From contig CANOEC010000028.1 in NCBI GenBank assembly GCA_947564735.1, forward strand, positions 1 through 50,354: a DNA stretch of 50,354 bases, written 5' to 3'. The notes beneath the pieces are model-generated. The model did no database searches, was not told the DNA's origin, and saw nothing but the letters and a program-made list of their open reading frames with translations. Of this stretch, positions 23,777 to 33,462 are shown piece by piece (within the stretch, counting starts at the first letter, position 1; each line of letters opens with the position of its first letter). Origin of the DNA: an uncultured Lachnospiraceae bacterium (GTDB lineage Bacteria > Bacillota > Clostridia > Lachnospirales > Lachnospiraceae). A program made the translations under genes and the position numbers.

Positions 23777-26188
23777 TTACTCTGCAAGATAAATCGACAG
23801 ATTTTTCTCCACTTGCGCAACTGCTTCATCCAGCCCGCACGCACCGTTTATATAATCCACTCCTGCATCAAGTACCGCTTCCTCCAGCGCTTCATTCTTT
23901 ACATACGGCGTATCTACCGTCTGCATGCGCTGGCGCAGTGCCTCCGCCTGCGTTATGTCAAACCAGTAAATCTCCCATGTGAACACAGAGCCGTCCGCAT
24001 CCATGTAGGCAAATGTGCTGTAGCTGTCTTCCGGAGGCACATCATCTTCCGGAGTCATGTCTTTCTCAAACGCTGCGCGGTTCACCGGGAACCCCATCGT
24101 TGTAATCTTTTCCGCGCCAAGCAGCGTCCGGAACAACCCTTCGGCATGTTCCATGCTGCCGGATGATGCGTTGATGGCGGCGATCGTATTTGCATAAAAT
24201 ACATTGTCGCACAAGCCGTTCATCGGAATAATGATATCCTCCTCAAACCCTTTACAACGCTCTACCGACGTCAGCTCCGCATAACCGTAAGCGTAACTTA
24301 AGGGACCTGCCATAATCTGCTTACTTCCACGCAGATAATAATACTCATCCATCGAAAAGTACGCAAAATCCTGATCTTCTATTTTCTCTGCATTATAATA
24401 CACATTATCTTCGTCCCGTTGTTCATACTCCTCCCTCGCTTCTTCCGGTAAGCCGTCCGTCTGCGCATCATAAACCCGCTTCATCTGCACATAAAACGCT
24501 TCTATCGCATCCTTGTCAAGTGTTCCGTCCTCCGTCATCCAAGCCGGAGCCGATGCAGGTACAAAATTTCTCATAACAGCTTTTGGAGAGCAGAGCATCA
24601 GCAAATCCTTCTGGGGATTATCCTGCCGCAGCTCTTCCATCCCGTCCGCGATTCCCTCCAAATCCGTCATCTGCGAAACATATTTTTCTTTTCCCATGAT
24701 GGTCGGAAGATTCGCCTCGCAGGGTATCATATAGAGTCCGCCATCCTGTCTGAACGCATCTACAATGTTATCAAACAGCTCCCCATCGCCTTCTAAACTA
24801 TCTATAAGCTGCGTCAAATCCTTAAGCAGCCCTTTTTCAATATAGGAATCCGCCGGCATATCATCGAGAATCAGTACGTCCGGTCCCTCGCCCGCCATAA
24901 TTTCCGTATTCAATTTCTTAAGCGCATCCTCCCTCGTTGCCGCACTGCCGTCCTCCATGCCGATTTCATATTCCACATAAACTTCCGGATGATCCGTCTG
25001 ATAGAGGGCGATTGCCTTACGAAGCATCACATTGTCTCTAAGACTGTATGCCTTGACGCGCTCGCCCGGCACAGTAGGCACTGTCGGGTCGTATGTATAA
25101 CGCACCAACCTCGCCCCTGTAAAAAGCGCAACGAACTCATTGTTATCCACCATTTCCATTCCAAGCACATGATAGCCGGGGTCGCCGAACGTTGAGAGAT
25201 TCGCATCTATAATCTGCTCCATGACGCTGCCTCCGATGACATGGCGGTGCACGCCCTGTCTGCCTGCCAGATACAGCACATCGTCTTCACCGGCAAAGAA
25301 ATACAAATCATAAAAGCTTCCGCCGTTAAAAGTCCGATCCCCGTAATTTTCCTTCACGAAATCGTTCAGAACTTCATCTTCAATATACGTCTTCGCTTCC
25401 CTGTCATAAATGAGTAGTCCTTCATAATCCCATCCGTCAATAATCATATATCTGCCAAGAAACTTGATAAGCTGCGGCGCATCTTCCAGAGTCAGATAAA
25501 CCTTGCTGCTGCCGTCCTCTGCAATCTCGTACAAATCCTTGCCGTTTGTCCCCACATACACTGTGCCGTCTTCTGCAATCCACATATGCTGCGGGCACTC
25601 TTCTCCCTGTGGAAGCGACACTTCTATCTGTGTGCCGTCATTTCTTATAATCATAGCCGTATACGCTGCAAAGAATGCCACATCATCTTCCGCAAGTTGT
25701 TTGAAGGTCCCATCTTCCTCCGCCTCTTCTCTGTCCCCGCCCGCATCACTGGGCGCGCAGATCATTCCTATCGTGCCGTCCGCTCCGACTGCATACTCAT
25801 CGCCGTACATGCCTTGTTCATGCAAGTCGTCCAGCACATCGAACGCATCCAGCTCCCATGTCTTACCGCCGTCATTTGAAAAACAGATCGGACGCTGCGT
25901 TTCCGCAATTGCCAGTCTGTCATCCGCCAGAGCAAACAGCCTGCCGTTATAGCCTTCCAGTTGTTCGGACATATCTATGATTTCTTCCAGATACCGCCCC
26001 ATTGCCGTACCTTCCGAAGCACCCCCTTCTGTCTGTTCCCCACTGTCCGGTGCCAGACCGCCGTCCACATTATCTGCGCCTGCACTGCCCGCCTGCTGAC
26101 CACCCGTCCCGCATCCTCCGAGAATGGAAGCAGTCATGAGAAGCGACATCGCTGCCGCGATGATTCTTTTATAATGATATCTTTTCAT
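23777..26188 (-). CDS. Sugar-type solute-binding lipoprotein with an N-terminal propeller-like domain
   Basis: An 803-residue lipoprotein, about twice the usual size. The signal peptide ends in the lipobox LGGC. Residues about 50-370 hold repeated beta segments such as FSNDGGKTW, AEDGTVYVGTNGKDLYEI and DDVLYLAGRQG, typical of a beta-propeller with BNR-like blades. Residues about 375-803 are an extracellular solute-binding domain of the SBP_bac_1/8 type (LRKAIALYQTDHPEVYVEYE, PDVLILDDMPADSYIEKGLL). It heads the operon with two permeases. The propeller probably binds a polymer or senses a ligand; this is inference. Start has GAGGATT close upstream. Confidence 0.85.
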   Translation of the reverse strand: MKRYHYKRIIAAAMSLLMTASILGGCGTGGQQAGSAGADNVDGGLAPDSGEQTEGGASEGTAMGRYLEEIIDMSEQLEGYNGRLFALADDRLAIAETQRPICFSNDGGKTWELDAFDVLDDLHEQGMYGDEYAVGADGTIGMICAPSDAGGDREEAEEDGTFKQLAEDDVAFFAAYTAMIIRNDGTQIEVSLPQGEECPQHMWIAEDGTVYVGTNGKDLYEIAEDGSSKVYLTLEDAPQLIKFLGRYMIIDGWDYEGLLIYDREAKTYIEDEVLNDFVKENYGDRTFNGGSFYDLYFFAGEDDVLYLAGRQGVHRHVIGGSVMEQIIDANLSTFGDPGYHVLGMEMVDNNEFVALFTGARLVRYTYDPTVPTVPGERVKAYSLRDNVMLRKAIALYQTDHPEVYVEYEIGMEDGSAATREDALKKLNTEIMAGEGPDVLILDDMPADSYIEKGLLKDLTQLIDSLEGDGELFDNIVDAFRQDGGLYMIPCEANLPTIMGKEKYVSQMTDLEGIADGMEELRQDNPQKDLLMLCSPKAVMRNFVPASAPAWMTEDGTLDKDAIEAFYVQMKRVYDAQTDGLPEEAREEYEQRDEDNVYYNAEKIEDQDFAYFSMDEYYYLRGSKQIMAGPLSYAYGYAELTSVERCKGFEEDIIIPMNGLCDNVFYANTIAAINASSGSMEHAEGLFRTLLGAEKITTMGFPVNRAAFEKDMTPEDDVPPEDSYSTFAYMDADGSVFTWEIYWFDITQAEALRQRMQTVDTPYVKNEALEEAVLDAGVDYINGACGLDEAVAQVEKNLSIYLAE

Positions 26189-26526
26189 AATCCTCTTTTA
26201 CCCTGTCTTTCTCTTCATGATTATCAGTCTGCTTCACAAATGATCATCTGCGTTTGCTTTTACAAATAACATCTTATCAGTCCTTTCTCTAAATAATCTC
26301 TAAAAACAGTATTTGTTTTTATGGCATCAAAAATGATTGAGATGTGAAACCATCGAAAATACTAGATTTTTATGTAATACAATAAGGGGCATCACTTTGA
26401 TGCCTAAATTCTTTTGATAATTTAAAAGGATATAAACAAATATACAGACATACTCTATGGTTGGTATAAGAAAGGCGTACAGAAAGACTGGTTTTATATT
26501 ATAATAAAATTTGATTTTCCCCATTT
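26189..26526. other. Gap at the left edge of the accessory island
   Basis: This stretch carries the upstream region of the binding-protein gene and an AT-rich part without genes. A weak hairpin GGCATC...GATGCC is seen near 26383-26400. No clear promoter could be assigned. The GC content falls sharply here compared with the operon to its left. Confidence 0.45.
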
Positions 26527-27085
26527 TTAGAACACCAATGCCCCAGCATCCTCTATTTTAAAGTGTTCAAACAGGTTCAGATTACGGATGGACTGCAGCG
26601 ACATGACCCGCAGGTCTTCCAGTTCAAACTGCTGTTTTTTGAATCTGAAGTATTCTTCGATCCGCCATCTCATCAGATATACTTTTGCCACGATATGGCA
26701 CAGCCGTTTCTTCTCCTGCATTTTTAAACTACCTAAAAATAGCATCAGCTCCGCCCCGAATCCGTACACTGCAACAAGTGTCAGTTCCTCTGACGGAAAT
26801 CCACACATCCTTACCGGGCTGCAGCTCATTTTACATTGCAGGGGCTTTCCGTTCTTATCCTTAAAATCCATGCGGTAATTTCCCTTGCATTTTGACGCCG
26901 CATCCATGATGTTACATGCTGTCCCATTATATATGACATTCCTTTTTTTCTTTGCACGTATTACAAAACGTTCGCCCCGTTTCAGGAAATGGCAGTAATA
27001 GTCATTGGCATCAAATCCCCTGTCCAGTGTGCGGACGCATTCCGGACATATCTTCCATAATCTTCTACACAAAAGAAGACCCTTG
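26527..27085 (-). mobile_element. IS4-type transposase, C-terminal remnant
   Basis: The frame encodes the second half of a DDE transposase: the second catalytic Asp region LDRGFDANDYYCHFLKRGER and the final glutamate block YLMRWRIEEYFRFKKQQFE, which fits the IS4 Y-(2)-R-(3)-E-(6)-K signature. The N-terminal half and the left end are absent. Its right boundary lies near 27085, where another gene is cut in a different frame. It marks the left edge of the island. Confidence 0.85.
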
Positions 27086-27778
27086 TACTTTCTTCCGGTA
27101 TTGCTTCAAAGGAAGAATACTTTTGTCTTAATGCCGGTGATGGATTGAGGAATATTCCGCGTGCGGTACCAATGTCTTTTTCTTTCACAGGATCCTTGAC
27201 AAAAAACTCAATATCCATATTCCCAGCCCTATCTAAAAGCATGCTTTCAGACTCTTTTTCTGTAATATACAAAACTGGTGAGTGCCTGCCCTGCTCATAA
27301 ACGCCTTCGGAATTTGGTGTGAAAACATAATACATCGGCATACGACAGATGAATATCCACTGCAACAGAAGATATACAGCTCCTTTTTTTACATGAAAAT
27401 CAAAAAACGTTTCACCCGCATGTGCATGCCAGATTTCTGTCTGATACCTATATCCAATGCAATCAATTTTTTATCAAATGCTATGTACAAAATATGATTT
27501 TCTTCCAATACTGCACAGTACGTCAACTGGCTTTTAAATGTCACTTTGATTCTTTCACGTTTTCCGGATATAGGGTCGTATAACAGAATCTGTTCATAAT
27601 CCGGACAATGCAGCACTATAAAAAATCTGTTGGACTGCTCAAGACATGTGCAGATTTCCACATCCCCTTCCGAGTCCACATCGTAAAAAGTTGATAACTT
27701 CAAAACATTCCCTTGCCCCGATTGTTCCTCCATTATGTCTTTCAAAGTTTGTCCAGCTTTCAACTGTACCCATTCCAA
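27085..27778 (-). pseudogene. Unknown protein, frameshifted and truncated by an IS fragment
   Basis: Translation starts at a TTG codon at 27778 with GTGAGGCGG just upstream. The first 125 codons encode strand-rich sequence such as CLEQSNRFFIVLHC and EENHILYIAFDKKLIALDI, suggesting a propeller or beta-repeat domain. A run of six A (27402-27407, plus strand) then shifts the frame. One extra base would join it to the following frame (YYVFTPNSEGVYEQG and onward) up to the transposase junction. It lies 35 bases behind the SMEK/NB-ARC gene, probably in the same operon. I do not recognise the family. Confidence 0.55.
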
Positions 27779-27813
27779 ACCGCCTCACTTGTAAATTTTT
27801 TTGTGATATAGTA

Positions 27814-29851
27814 TCACTGAGTCTTATAGGTTCTGACTATGGAAATCAGTTCCGGATCCCCGGACTGCTGCGCATCCTGAAGCGCCCTCTGATAATAATC
27901 CTCGGATTCCATACGGTTTCCCAAATGTTTTTCGATTTCACAAAGGTTTAATAATATATGTGCCTGCATTCCTGCTTCTGCTTCTTCCCACTTATCCAAA
28001 TCATTTAATGCCTGCATGAAATATATTTTCGCATTTGCCAAATCTTCTGACATCAGATAACATTCTGCAATGTCTGAAGCCATTTCAATCCTTGGCCATA
28101 CCTGACTGTTCAGAAGGCTTAACGCCTTTATATATTCTTCAATCGCTTCTTTATACTGTTCCGACATCATAAGACACTCGCCCCGGCACTGGTGGATTTC
28201 CATAAACCGTACACTGTTTTCTGGAAGTGTTTTTCTCCAGATGTCTTCTGCTTTTTTGTATCCCTGTCCCCATTGGGAGCCAAAATCAAGTTCTTCTGAA
28301 AGCCGTTCAATGAATGGTCTGGTTTCATCATAAAGGATATCTTTCTTCTGTTCGCGTATTGCTGCGGCAATAACGGAATGCATCCAGTATTTCTGTGTAG
28401 TCGTGCCATGTTCTATTTCCAGAAGCCCCGATCAAAGAGCCGTTTCAATGTGCTGTTCTTTTGAATGCCAAACCAACTGCTGGCATTTTTTCTTGTAAAC
28501 GGGATACTTGGGATAATGGATATCCATGTTAATATCTTCTGGTCTTTTTCATTGACGGAGCACAAGGAAAAAAGCAGGCACATCTGTTCAATAATTGTAC
28601 GGTCACTTCTTAGTTTCTCATGGTTCCCCGATACATCTTCCTTGCTCAGCCCGAATCCCAATTCGACAAGCTTCCCATACAGAGCCTGCAGTGAAAATTC
28701 CTCAAGCTGGGCAACTTTAGCAAGAAACTCAATCATAATCGTAAGCCTGCAGGTAAGACTGATTACATCATTCAGGATTTCATTATTTTTTTTGAAATGA
28801 TAGAAATAATAAAAAATATTTCTGCATTCCTCTATACTCAATGGAGGAATCTCCACAACCCTGAGGGCTGACAGAGTGCGGCAACGCCCTGTAACCAAAA
28901 GCCTGCATGGCAGATTGGATAGTTTACCAAGATATTCATCCCTGTCTGCAGATTCGATGTTGTCGATAACAACAAACATTTTCTCACGGTTTTGCTGTGC
29001 CTTATTGCAAAAATCATTCCATGCCTCATCCGCAGTGCCCTTTAAGCGGAATGCACTTTTTATGCATGTCCGAAGATCGTTATTGTCATATCGTACCCAC
29101 CCGAGGTAATGGATTCCGCTTTCTGCGGCTGGTGTATCAGCGTACTTTTTCATAATGCTCCGCGCAACCTCTGTTTTTCCCAGTCCCCTACGGCACTGAG
29201 GAAAATGGAGATTCTATTTTCTAATAAGCCTGTAATTTCGCTGATTATTTCTGCACGACCCGTAAAAGAAGGCACGATCCTGTCCGGAATGTCTGTCAAG
29301 TATTTCGGATAATCGGAAAGCGGTTGTTTATTTGACCCAAAACATTTCTCAAGATATTGCCGGATTGCTTCCATCCTATTTATATTGCTGGGATTATTAA
29401 GGTATACATATATACTGGCAGAATCATAAATGTTTACCGCATCAAACTTAAATTGATTTCCGGTAATTTTATCTATTCTATTTTGAAGATCCCGATATGT
29501 TTTCTTTCTGTCAAGTATATAAATGTAAAAAGTATTGATTTCCTTATATATCTTATATTTCTTTATCATCCGCACTGTTTCCAATATCTTCCCGGAACTA
29601 TTTTCGGATGTAATCTGCAGGGCAATTCTTTTATTGAAATCAACAATATCCATTCCGGGATAATTTCCCGCAAGGGTATAATTTGCATTTTCAAAACTGG
29701 CATCGAACAGAATATTAAAAAAGCCAATCAAGAGATTTTCAGACAGCTTATTGATACTATATTCCCCGTTAGTGTTCTCTATATGAACCAAACGTTCCAG
29801 ATCAACGAGATATTGTTTGATGATATTTAAACTGTTCACATATTCAATCAT
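27814..29851 (-). pseudogene. SMEK-NB-ARC-TPR STAND ATPase, interrupted by two one-base frameshifts
   Basis: Residues 1-170 match the SMEK domain of predicted conflict proteins (LSENLLIGFFNILFDASFEN, KRIALQITSENSSGKILETV). NB-ARC sequence follows: after FLSAVG the frame breaks in a G4 run (29175-29178). One more G restores the Walker A GGLGKTEVARSIM. The next segment holds the Walker B-like MFVVIDNIES, sensor LLVTGRCRTLSALRVVEIPP and a winged-helix part. A second break in a G4 run (28426-28429) is again cured by one G and continues as a TPR-like region (AIEEYIKALSLLNSQVW, AKIYFMQALNDLDKWEEAEA). Restored length is about 680 residues. Start overlaps the small upstream gene by eight bases. The lesions may be real, phase-variable, or assembly errors. 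Confidence 0.8.
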
Positions 29852-30031
29852 AATAAATTCTCCCGGGATATTTCTTTATGCTAATCGACAGTTCCAAGTG
29901 CAAAGTTTCATCCGCCGCCATATTTCCCTGTCGAATGATATCCGATGCCATATCAGCGACACAATGCATAACCGTAGTATTGTGATCCGGGACGAAATAC
30001 ATCTTTGATGTCTTGTTTTCTGCTGTTGCAA
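29844..30031 (-). pseudogene. Small (62-aa) protein between two STAND genes, one-base frameshift near its start
   Basis: AGGAGG (30041-30046) lies nine bases before a TTG start at 30031. The frame breaks in a run of four T (30016-30019, plus strand); one added base gives 62 codons with protein-like sequence: KMYFVPDHNTTVMHCVADMA, then GNMAADETLHLELSISIKKY. The stop overlaps the ATG of the SMEK gene (ATGATTGA), which implies translational coupling. Without the fix, a 52-codon version from an internal ATG is open but lacks a ribosome site. No family recognised. Confidence 0.55.
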
Positions 30032-30060
30032 AGCGGATGTCCTCCTTTGTGCCTTTTTGC

Positions 30061-32487
30061 TTAAAAATTCTTTACCTGTCCCTGCATCAAAGCATTCAGG
30101 TGTTCTTCCTGTTCCTGCTGTGTATCAAAACAGGCTCCATCCGGCAGAATCGTCCCAATCAAATTACAGCCCTCAAACTTGCAGCCCTCAACCTGTGCAT
30201 CCTTCAGACTGGAATAACTCAGATCGGCATTTGCAAAAGAACACTTTTTCAGAATTGCCCCAGTAAAATCCGTACTTTTCAATATGGTATCAGAAAAGTC
30301 ACAGCTTAAAAACTTGGAATGATTGAACATTCCATAGCGTAAATCCGCTTTCTTCATATCATATAAATTAAAATTGGCATACCCGGCTACCGGAATGCTG
30401 TAATCCGAGGAGATTGTCAGCGGCGTCCTGATGAATACAGGCTTAAAGAGCCCCGGAAATCCTTCCACGGAATTCATTTCCGAGGCGGCATTAAAAAACC
30501 ACTCCAGTCTCTTTTTCCCATTGACCACATAAGGCTCGTAAATATGGCGGTATATCTGGACCACGCATTTTAAGACATTTATATTTTCCTGATATAAGTT
30601 CCGTTCCCCGTCATACTGGTATTCGCAGACTGCCCCGTGAATAAACATTTTCTCAAAAAAATAACCAAGGAACTGATATTTAAGCTCCTGCAGGATAAAA
30701 TCCTCCTCTGTTCCCTTTTCCATCTTATGTAATGACCTATAAAAGATAAATTCTGATACTTTGTCGTTAAAATCAGAAAAGATATACAAATGGCTAAACG
30801 CAATAATAAATTTTTTTACTGCCTCTTCGAGTCTGCGCTCATTTTGCATATATTCCGGCTTAAAATACCGGTATATGTTCTCCAATTCAAAAAAGATTTT
30901 TTCACATAAAAAGAAATCACGGATATTATTATGGTAAAACTCCGCCATTCCCCTCTTTCCGTCGTTTTTCCAGTAATTGCAGAGGGCATAGCAGCGTTTG
31001 ATGATCTGTTCTGTCCGCCCGGTTTCCAGCTGCATCCCCTCAATGATATCTTCAATCTCCTCCTGCAGAACATACAGTTTTTTATTTCCGGTCCGGTACA
31101 TCCTGTAAGAAATCTCCGCACTGATTCGGTACAGCACATCGTTGTACCTGCTTATGCCATGCGTATAAGCGGTCTGGGAGAAAAGTTTATTGTATTCCGT
31201 ATTGCTCAGCTCTTCACGGAAAATCTGATGATACAAAACCCACGGATTATCCCATGCATCCTCTGTGATTTTTCCGGCGGCAAGCATATAAAGCGCCAGT
31301 GGCGTATCACAGATTCCGTCCGACGCCTCATCATCAATCATCCGTATCCGTTCCAGCTTCGGATAGTCTTCTTTTCCGCAGACCTGTCTGTACCTTTGAA
31401 TCCATTCCTCCCGTTTTCCCGCATCGAAATGGTTCAACAGGATATAGGTAATGTCCGTGCCCAGTCCCTGCTGTTTTAATTTTGTCATGTCGATAAATTT
31501 CGGTCTGGTCGTCATTATGATGTGTGCGCCCGAAAGCCCCCTGATGATCTCGGAAAGAATATGCTCCGCAAATTCCGTCATGCCGTCCATCATACACAGT
31601 TCGTCAAATCCATCCAAAAGAACAATATCCTTGTTTCCCAATTCCGTATGGGGTGGAAACCCCAGTTCTTTCAAGATTTCCTGCACGGGGACTTGTATAA
31701 ACATCCTGTTCGTTGTCAGGTTGCGGAGCCGTACACAATATACAATCCTGTCCTTCCATATCCCGCTTTCGTTTTGCTGCAGCAGCTTTTCATTTTGATA
31801 ACATAAATGAGAAATAAGGCTGCTCTTTCCTACGCCGGCATCCCCCTCTATAATCATAACCCTGCTTTCTTTCTGTTCTCCAAACTGCCGCAGTATCTCC
31901 ATGAAATCAGCATCCTTTCCTTTCAGGGAATTTTGCGCAGCAAAATGATAGGACGGCTGGACATAGGTATCCTTCAGGGTAATAGCTATCCTGTCCTCTC
32001 CTTTATGTAAGAACAGCACACTGCCAAAACTTTTCACATAGTCATAATAATCATGGTTCTGTTTTATCTGCTCCTTTTCCTTTAACATCCGATAAATATC
32101 ATCAAATATCACAGAAGCATGCAGATTCCGCAGCTCATCATTTTCCCTTACAAGCCGGCTCATGTTCTCATATATGAAATCCATTTCTTCCTGTGTAATA
32201 TTCTGTTCCCTATCCTCACCATAAGGAACAGGCGGTATGGCATCCACCCTTGGCAAAAATCCCTCCCGGAGCCAAAGGCTGTAATATTCTATGTTTTTCT
32301 GCCAGATAAACAAACTTTTATCCTTACAGCCGAACTCTTTTTCGTATAGTAACTGGACTGCTCCTATTATATTCGTAATATGATCCTGCAGCGTTTCTTT
32401 TGTAATATAATGAGAAACACCCTGGACTCCATTTGTAACAATTCCTGCTACAATACTACTGATAAACCCAAATAAATGTTCAGTCAT
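30061..32487 (-). CDS. NACHT STAND ATPase with C-terminal pentapeptide repeats
   Basis: An intact 808-residue protein. The N-terminus has a short hydrophobic stretch (FGFISSIVAGIVTNGV), then a helical region with no known domain. NACHT follows: Walker A IEGDAGVGKSSLISHLCYQ near residues 212-230, Walker B KDIVLLDGFDEL, sensor HIIMTTRPKF. A helical middle leads to pentapeptide repeats at about 715-790 (KADLRYGMFNHSKF, STDFTGAILKKCSFANADL). Bacterial NACHT proteins of this kind are antiphage or self-recognition sensors; the C-terminal repeats would be the sensing or scaffold part. It is the first gene of an operon with the 62-aa protein and the SMEK/NB-ARC gene. Which part acts as effector is unclear. 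Confidence 0.88.
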   Translation of the reverse strand: MTEHLFGFISSIVAGIVTNGVQGVSHYITKETLQDHITNIIGAVQLLYEKEFGCKDKSLFIWQKNIEYYSLWLREGFLPRVDAIPPVPYGEDREQNITQEEMDFIYENMSRLVRENDELRNLHASVIFDDIYRMLKEKEQIKQNHDYYDYVKSFGSVLFLHKGEDRIAITLKDTYVQPSYHFAAQNSLKGKDADFMEILRQFGEQKESRVMIIEGDAGVGKSSLISHLCYQNEKLLQQNESGIWKDRIVYCVRLRNLTTNRMFIQVPVQEILKELGFPPHTELGNKDIVLLDGFDELCMMDGMTEFAEHILSEIIRGLSGAHIIMTTRPKFIDMTKLKQQGLGTDITYILLNHFDAGKREEWIQRYRQVCGKEDYPKLERIRMIDDEASDGICDTPLALYMLAAGKITEDAWDNPWVLYHQIFREELSNTEYNKLFSQTAYTHGISRYNDVLYRISAEISYRMYRTGNKKLYVLQEEIEDIIEGMQLETGRTEQIIKRCYALCNYWKNDGKRGMAEFYHNNIRDFFLCEKIFFELENIYRYFKPEYMQNERRLEEAVKKFIIAFSHLYIFSDFNDKVSEFIFYRSLHKMEKGTEEDFILQELKYQFLGYFFEKMFIHGAVCEYQYDGERNLYQENINVLKCVVQIYRHIYEPYVVNGKKRLEWFFNAASEMNSVEGFPGLFKPVFIRTPLTISSDYSIPVAGYANFNLYDMKKADLRYGMFNHSKFLSCDFSDTILKSTDFTGAILKKCSFANADLSYSSLKDAQVEGCKFEGCNLIGTILPDGACFDTQQEQEEHLNALMQGQVKNF

Positions 32488-32746
32488 TCCTGTTCCCCTG
32501 CAATTCTATAAAAATCTACATAATTCCTATAACTTATTCTACATCATTGGAATATTTTAGCAAATATCTACGAGGAAAAAATTAACCATATTTGTCGAGA
32601 CGGACTAGATGGCAGATACGAACTTGAGCACAGGCTGTTGAAGCAGCAAATGCCTTCAAGCTCCTATGGCACATGAGAAAATGGAACGGATACCAGAAAA
32701 GAAGCAGCAACCTGGATGTCTGTACCATGTATAAACAGGAATATAG
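32488..32746 (-). promoter_or_regulatory. Upstream region of the STAND operon
   Basis: On the minus strand TTGCTA (about 32560-32565) is followed after 16 bases by TAGAAT (32538-32543), a fair promoter, about 50 bases before the NACHT start. The rest of the gap is decayed sequence without an open frame of note. Confidence 0.5.
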
Positions 32747-32875
32747 ATGAAAAGGGATATAAAAGTGGCAAATAAAACAAAATATATCCTAATACGTATG
32801 GACGATACTGAATATGGAATTATAAAAAAGAAGGCTGAACTATCCCAAATGAGCATTTCTTCCCTTTCCCCCTAG
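32747..32875 (+). pseudogene. Truncated relaxosome (MobC-like) protein fragment
   Basis: This 42-codon frame reads KTKYILIRMDDTEYGIIKKK and continues AELSQMSISS before a stop. It matches the ribbon-helix-helix start of small mobilisation accessory proteins. The C-terminal two thirds are missing. It points to a former conjugative or mobilisable element as a source of the island. Confidence 0.6.
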
Positions 32876-32895
32876 ATGTTATTTTCTCCTTATGC

Positions 32896-32901
32896 TATAA
32901 T
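32896..32901 (+). promoter_or_regulatory. Probable -10 box of the 32950-34713 operon
   Basis: TATAAT lies in an AT-rich stretch about 50 bases before the start at 32950. The -35 is not clear. AAAGGGGC precedes the ATG at about ten bases. Confidence 0.55.
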
Positions 32902-32949
32902 AATGTTATTATTGTAGTTTATTATTAAAACCTAAAAGGGGCAAGGTGC

Positions 32950-33459
32950 ATGGACAAAGATACCATTTTAAAAGAAATGATATATGATATATCAGACGAA
33001 ATAGGTACAGACATCTCTTATATAAGTACAAATCAAAACAGTTATCAATACCTCACAGGCATGGAATTTACCATGATACTGGCAACAGGAATTTCCAGCA
33101 TGTTTTTTGTTCCACTTATTACTGCATATGCCAAAAAAATGGGGGAAGAGCTTGCCAATACCACTATCAAAAAACTGAAAAAAATTGCTGACCGTTCCAA
33201 AAAACAGTTACAGGAACGTAGTGCTGACGGTGAACTTATCATAGCATTTATCAATATAATACCAAGCGAAATATTTTCAGCTACGCAATCCGTACTTGCT
33301 AAGCAGGAGCAGGCAGAAGTTAAAAGCAGGCAGATAGCTGCCGTACAGGAGTTTTTGGAAAGCAATTGTTTTCCACATGAAAAATCGACCCTGCTCGCCG
33401 AACAAGTATACTATATTATGAACGATGCCCTTACAGACGCTGCAGATGAAAGCGAGTAA
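32950..33459 (+). CDS. Unknown protein with one hydrophobic segment
   Basis: A 169-residue protein that I cannot assign. A hydrophobic segment at residues about 38-57 (TMILATGISSMFFVPLITAY) may be a membrane helix. The part after it is charged and helical (KKLKKIADRSKKQLQERS), and the C-terminal third is helical too. It is followed by the next gene after three bases, so the two are coupled. Location: divergent from the STAND operon, inside the island. Composition is AT-rich compared with the core genes, suggesting transfer. Confidence 0.7.
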   Translation: MDKDTILKEMIYDISDEIGTDISYISTNQNSYQYLTGMEFTMILATGISSMFFVPLITAYAKKMGEELANTTIKKLKKIADRSKKQLQERSADGELIIAFINIIPSEIFSATQSVLAKQEQAEVKSRQIAAVQEFLESNCFPHEKSTLLAEQVYYIMNDALTDAADESE

Positions 33460-33462
33460 AAA

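Noticed and set aside
26527-27072. Complete, active IS4 element
   Set aside because: Only the C-terminal half of the transposase is present and no pair of terminal inverted repeats could be found.
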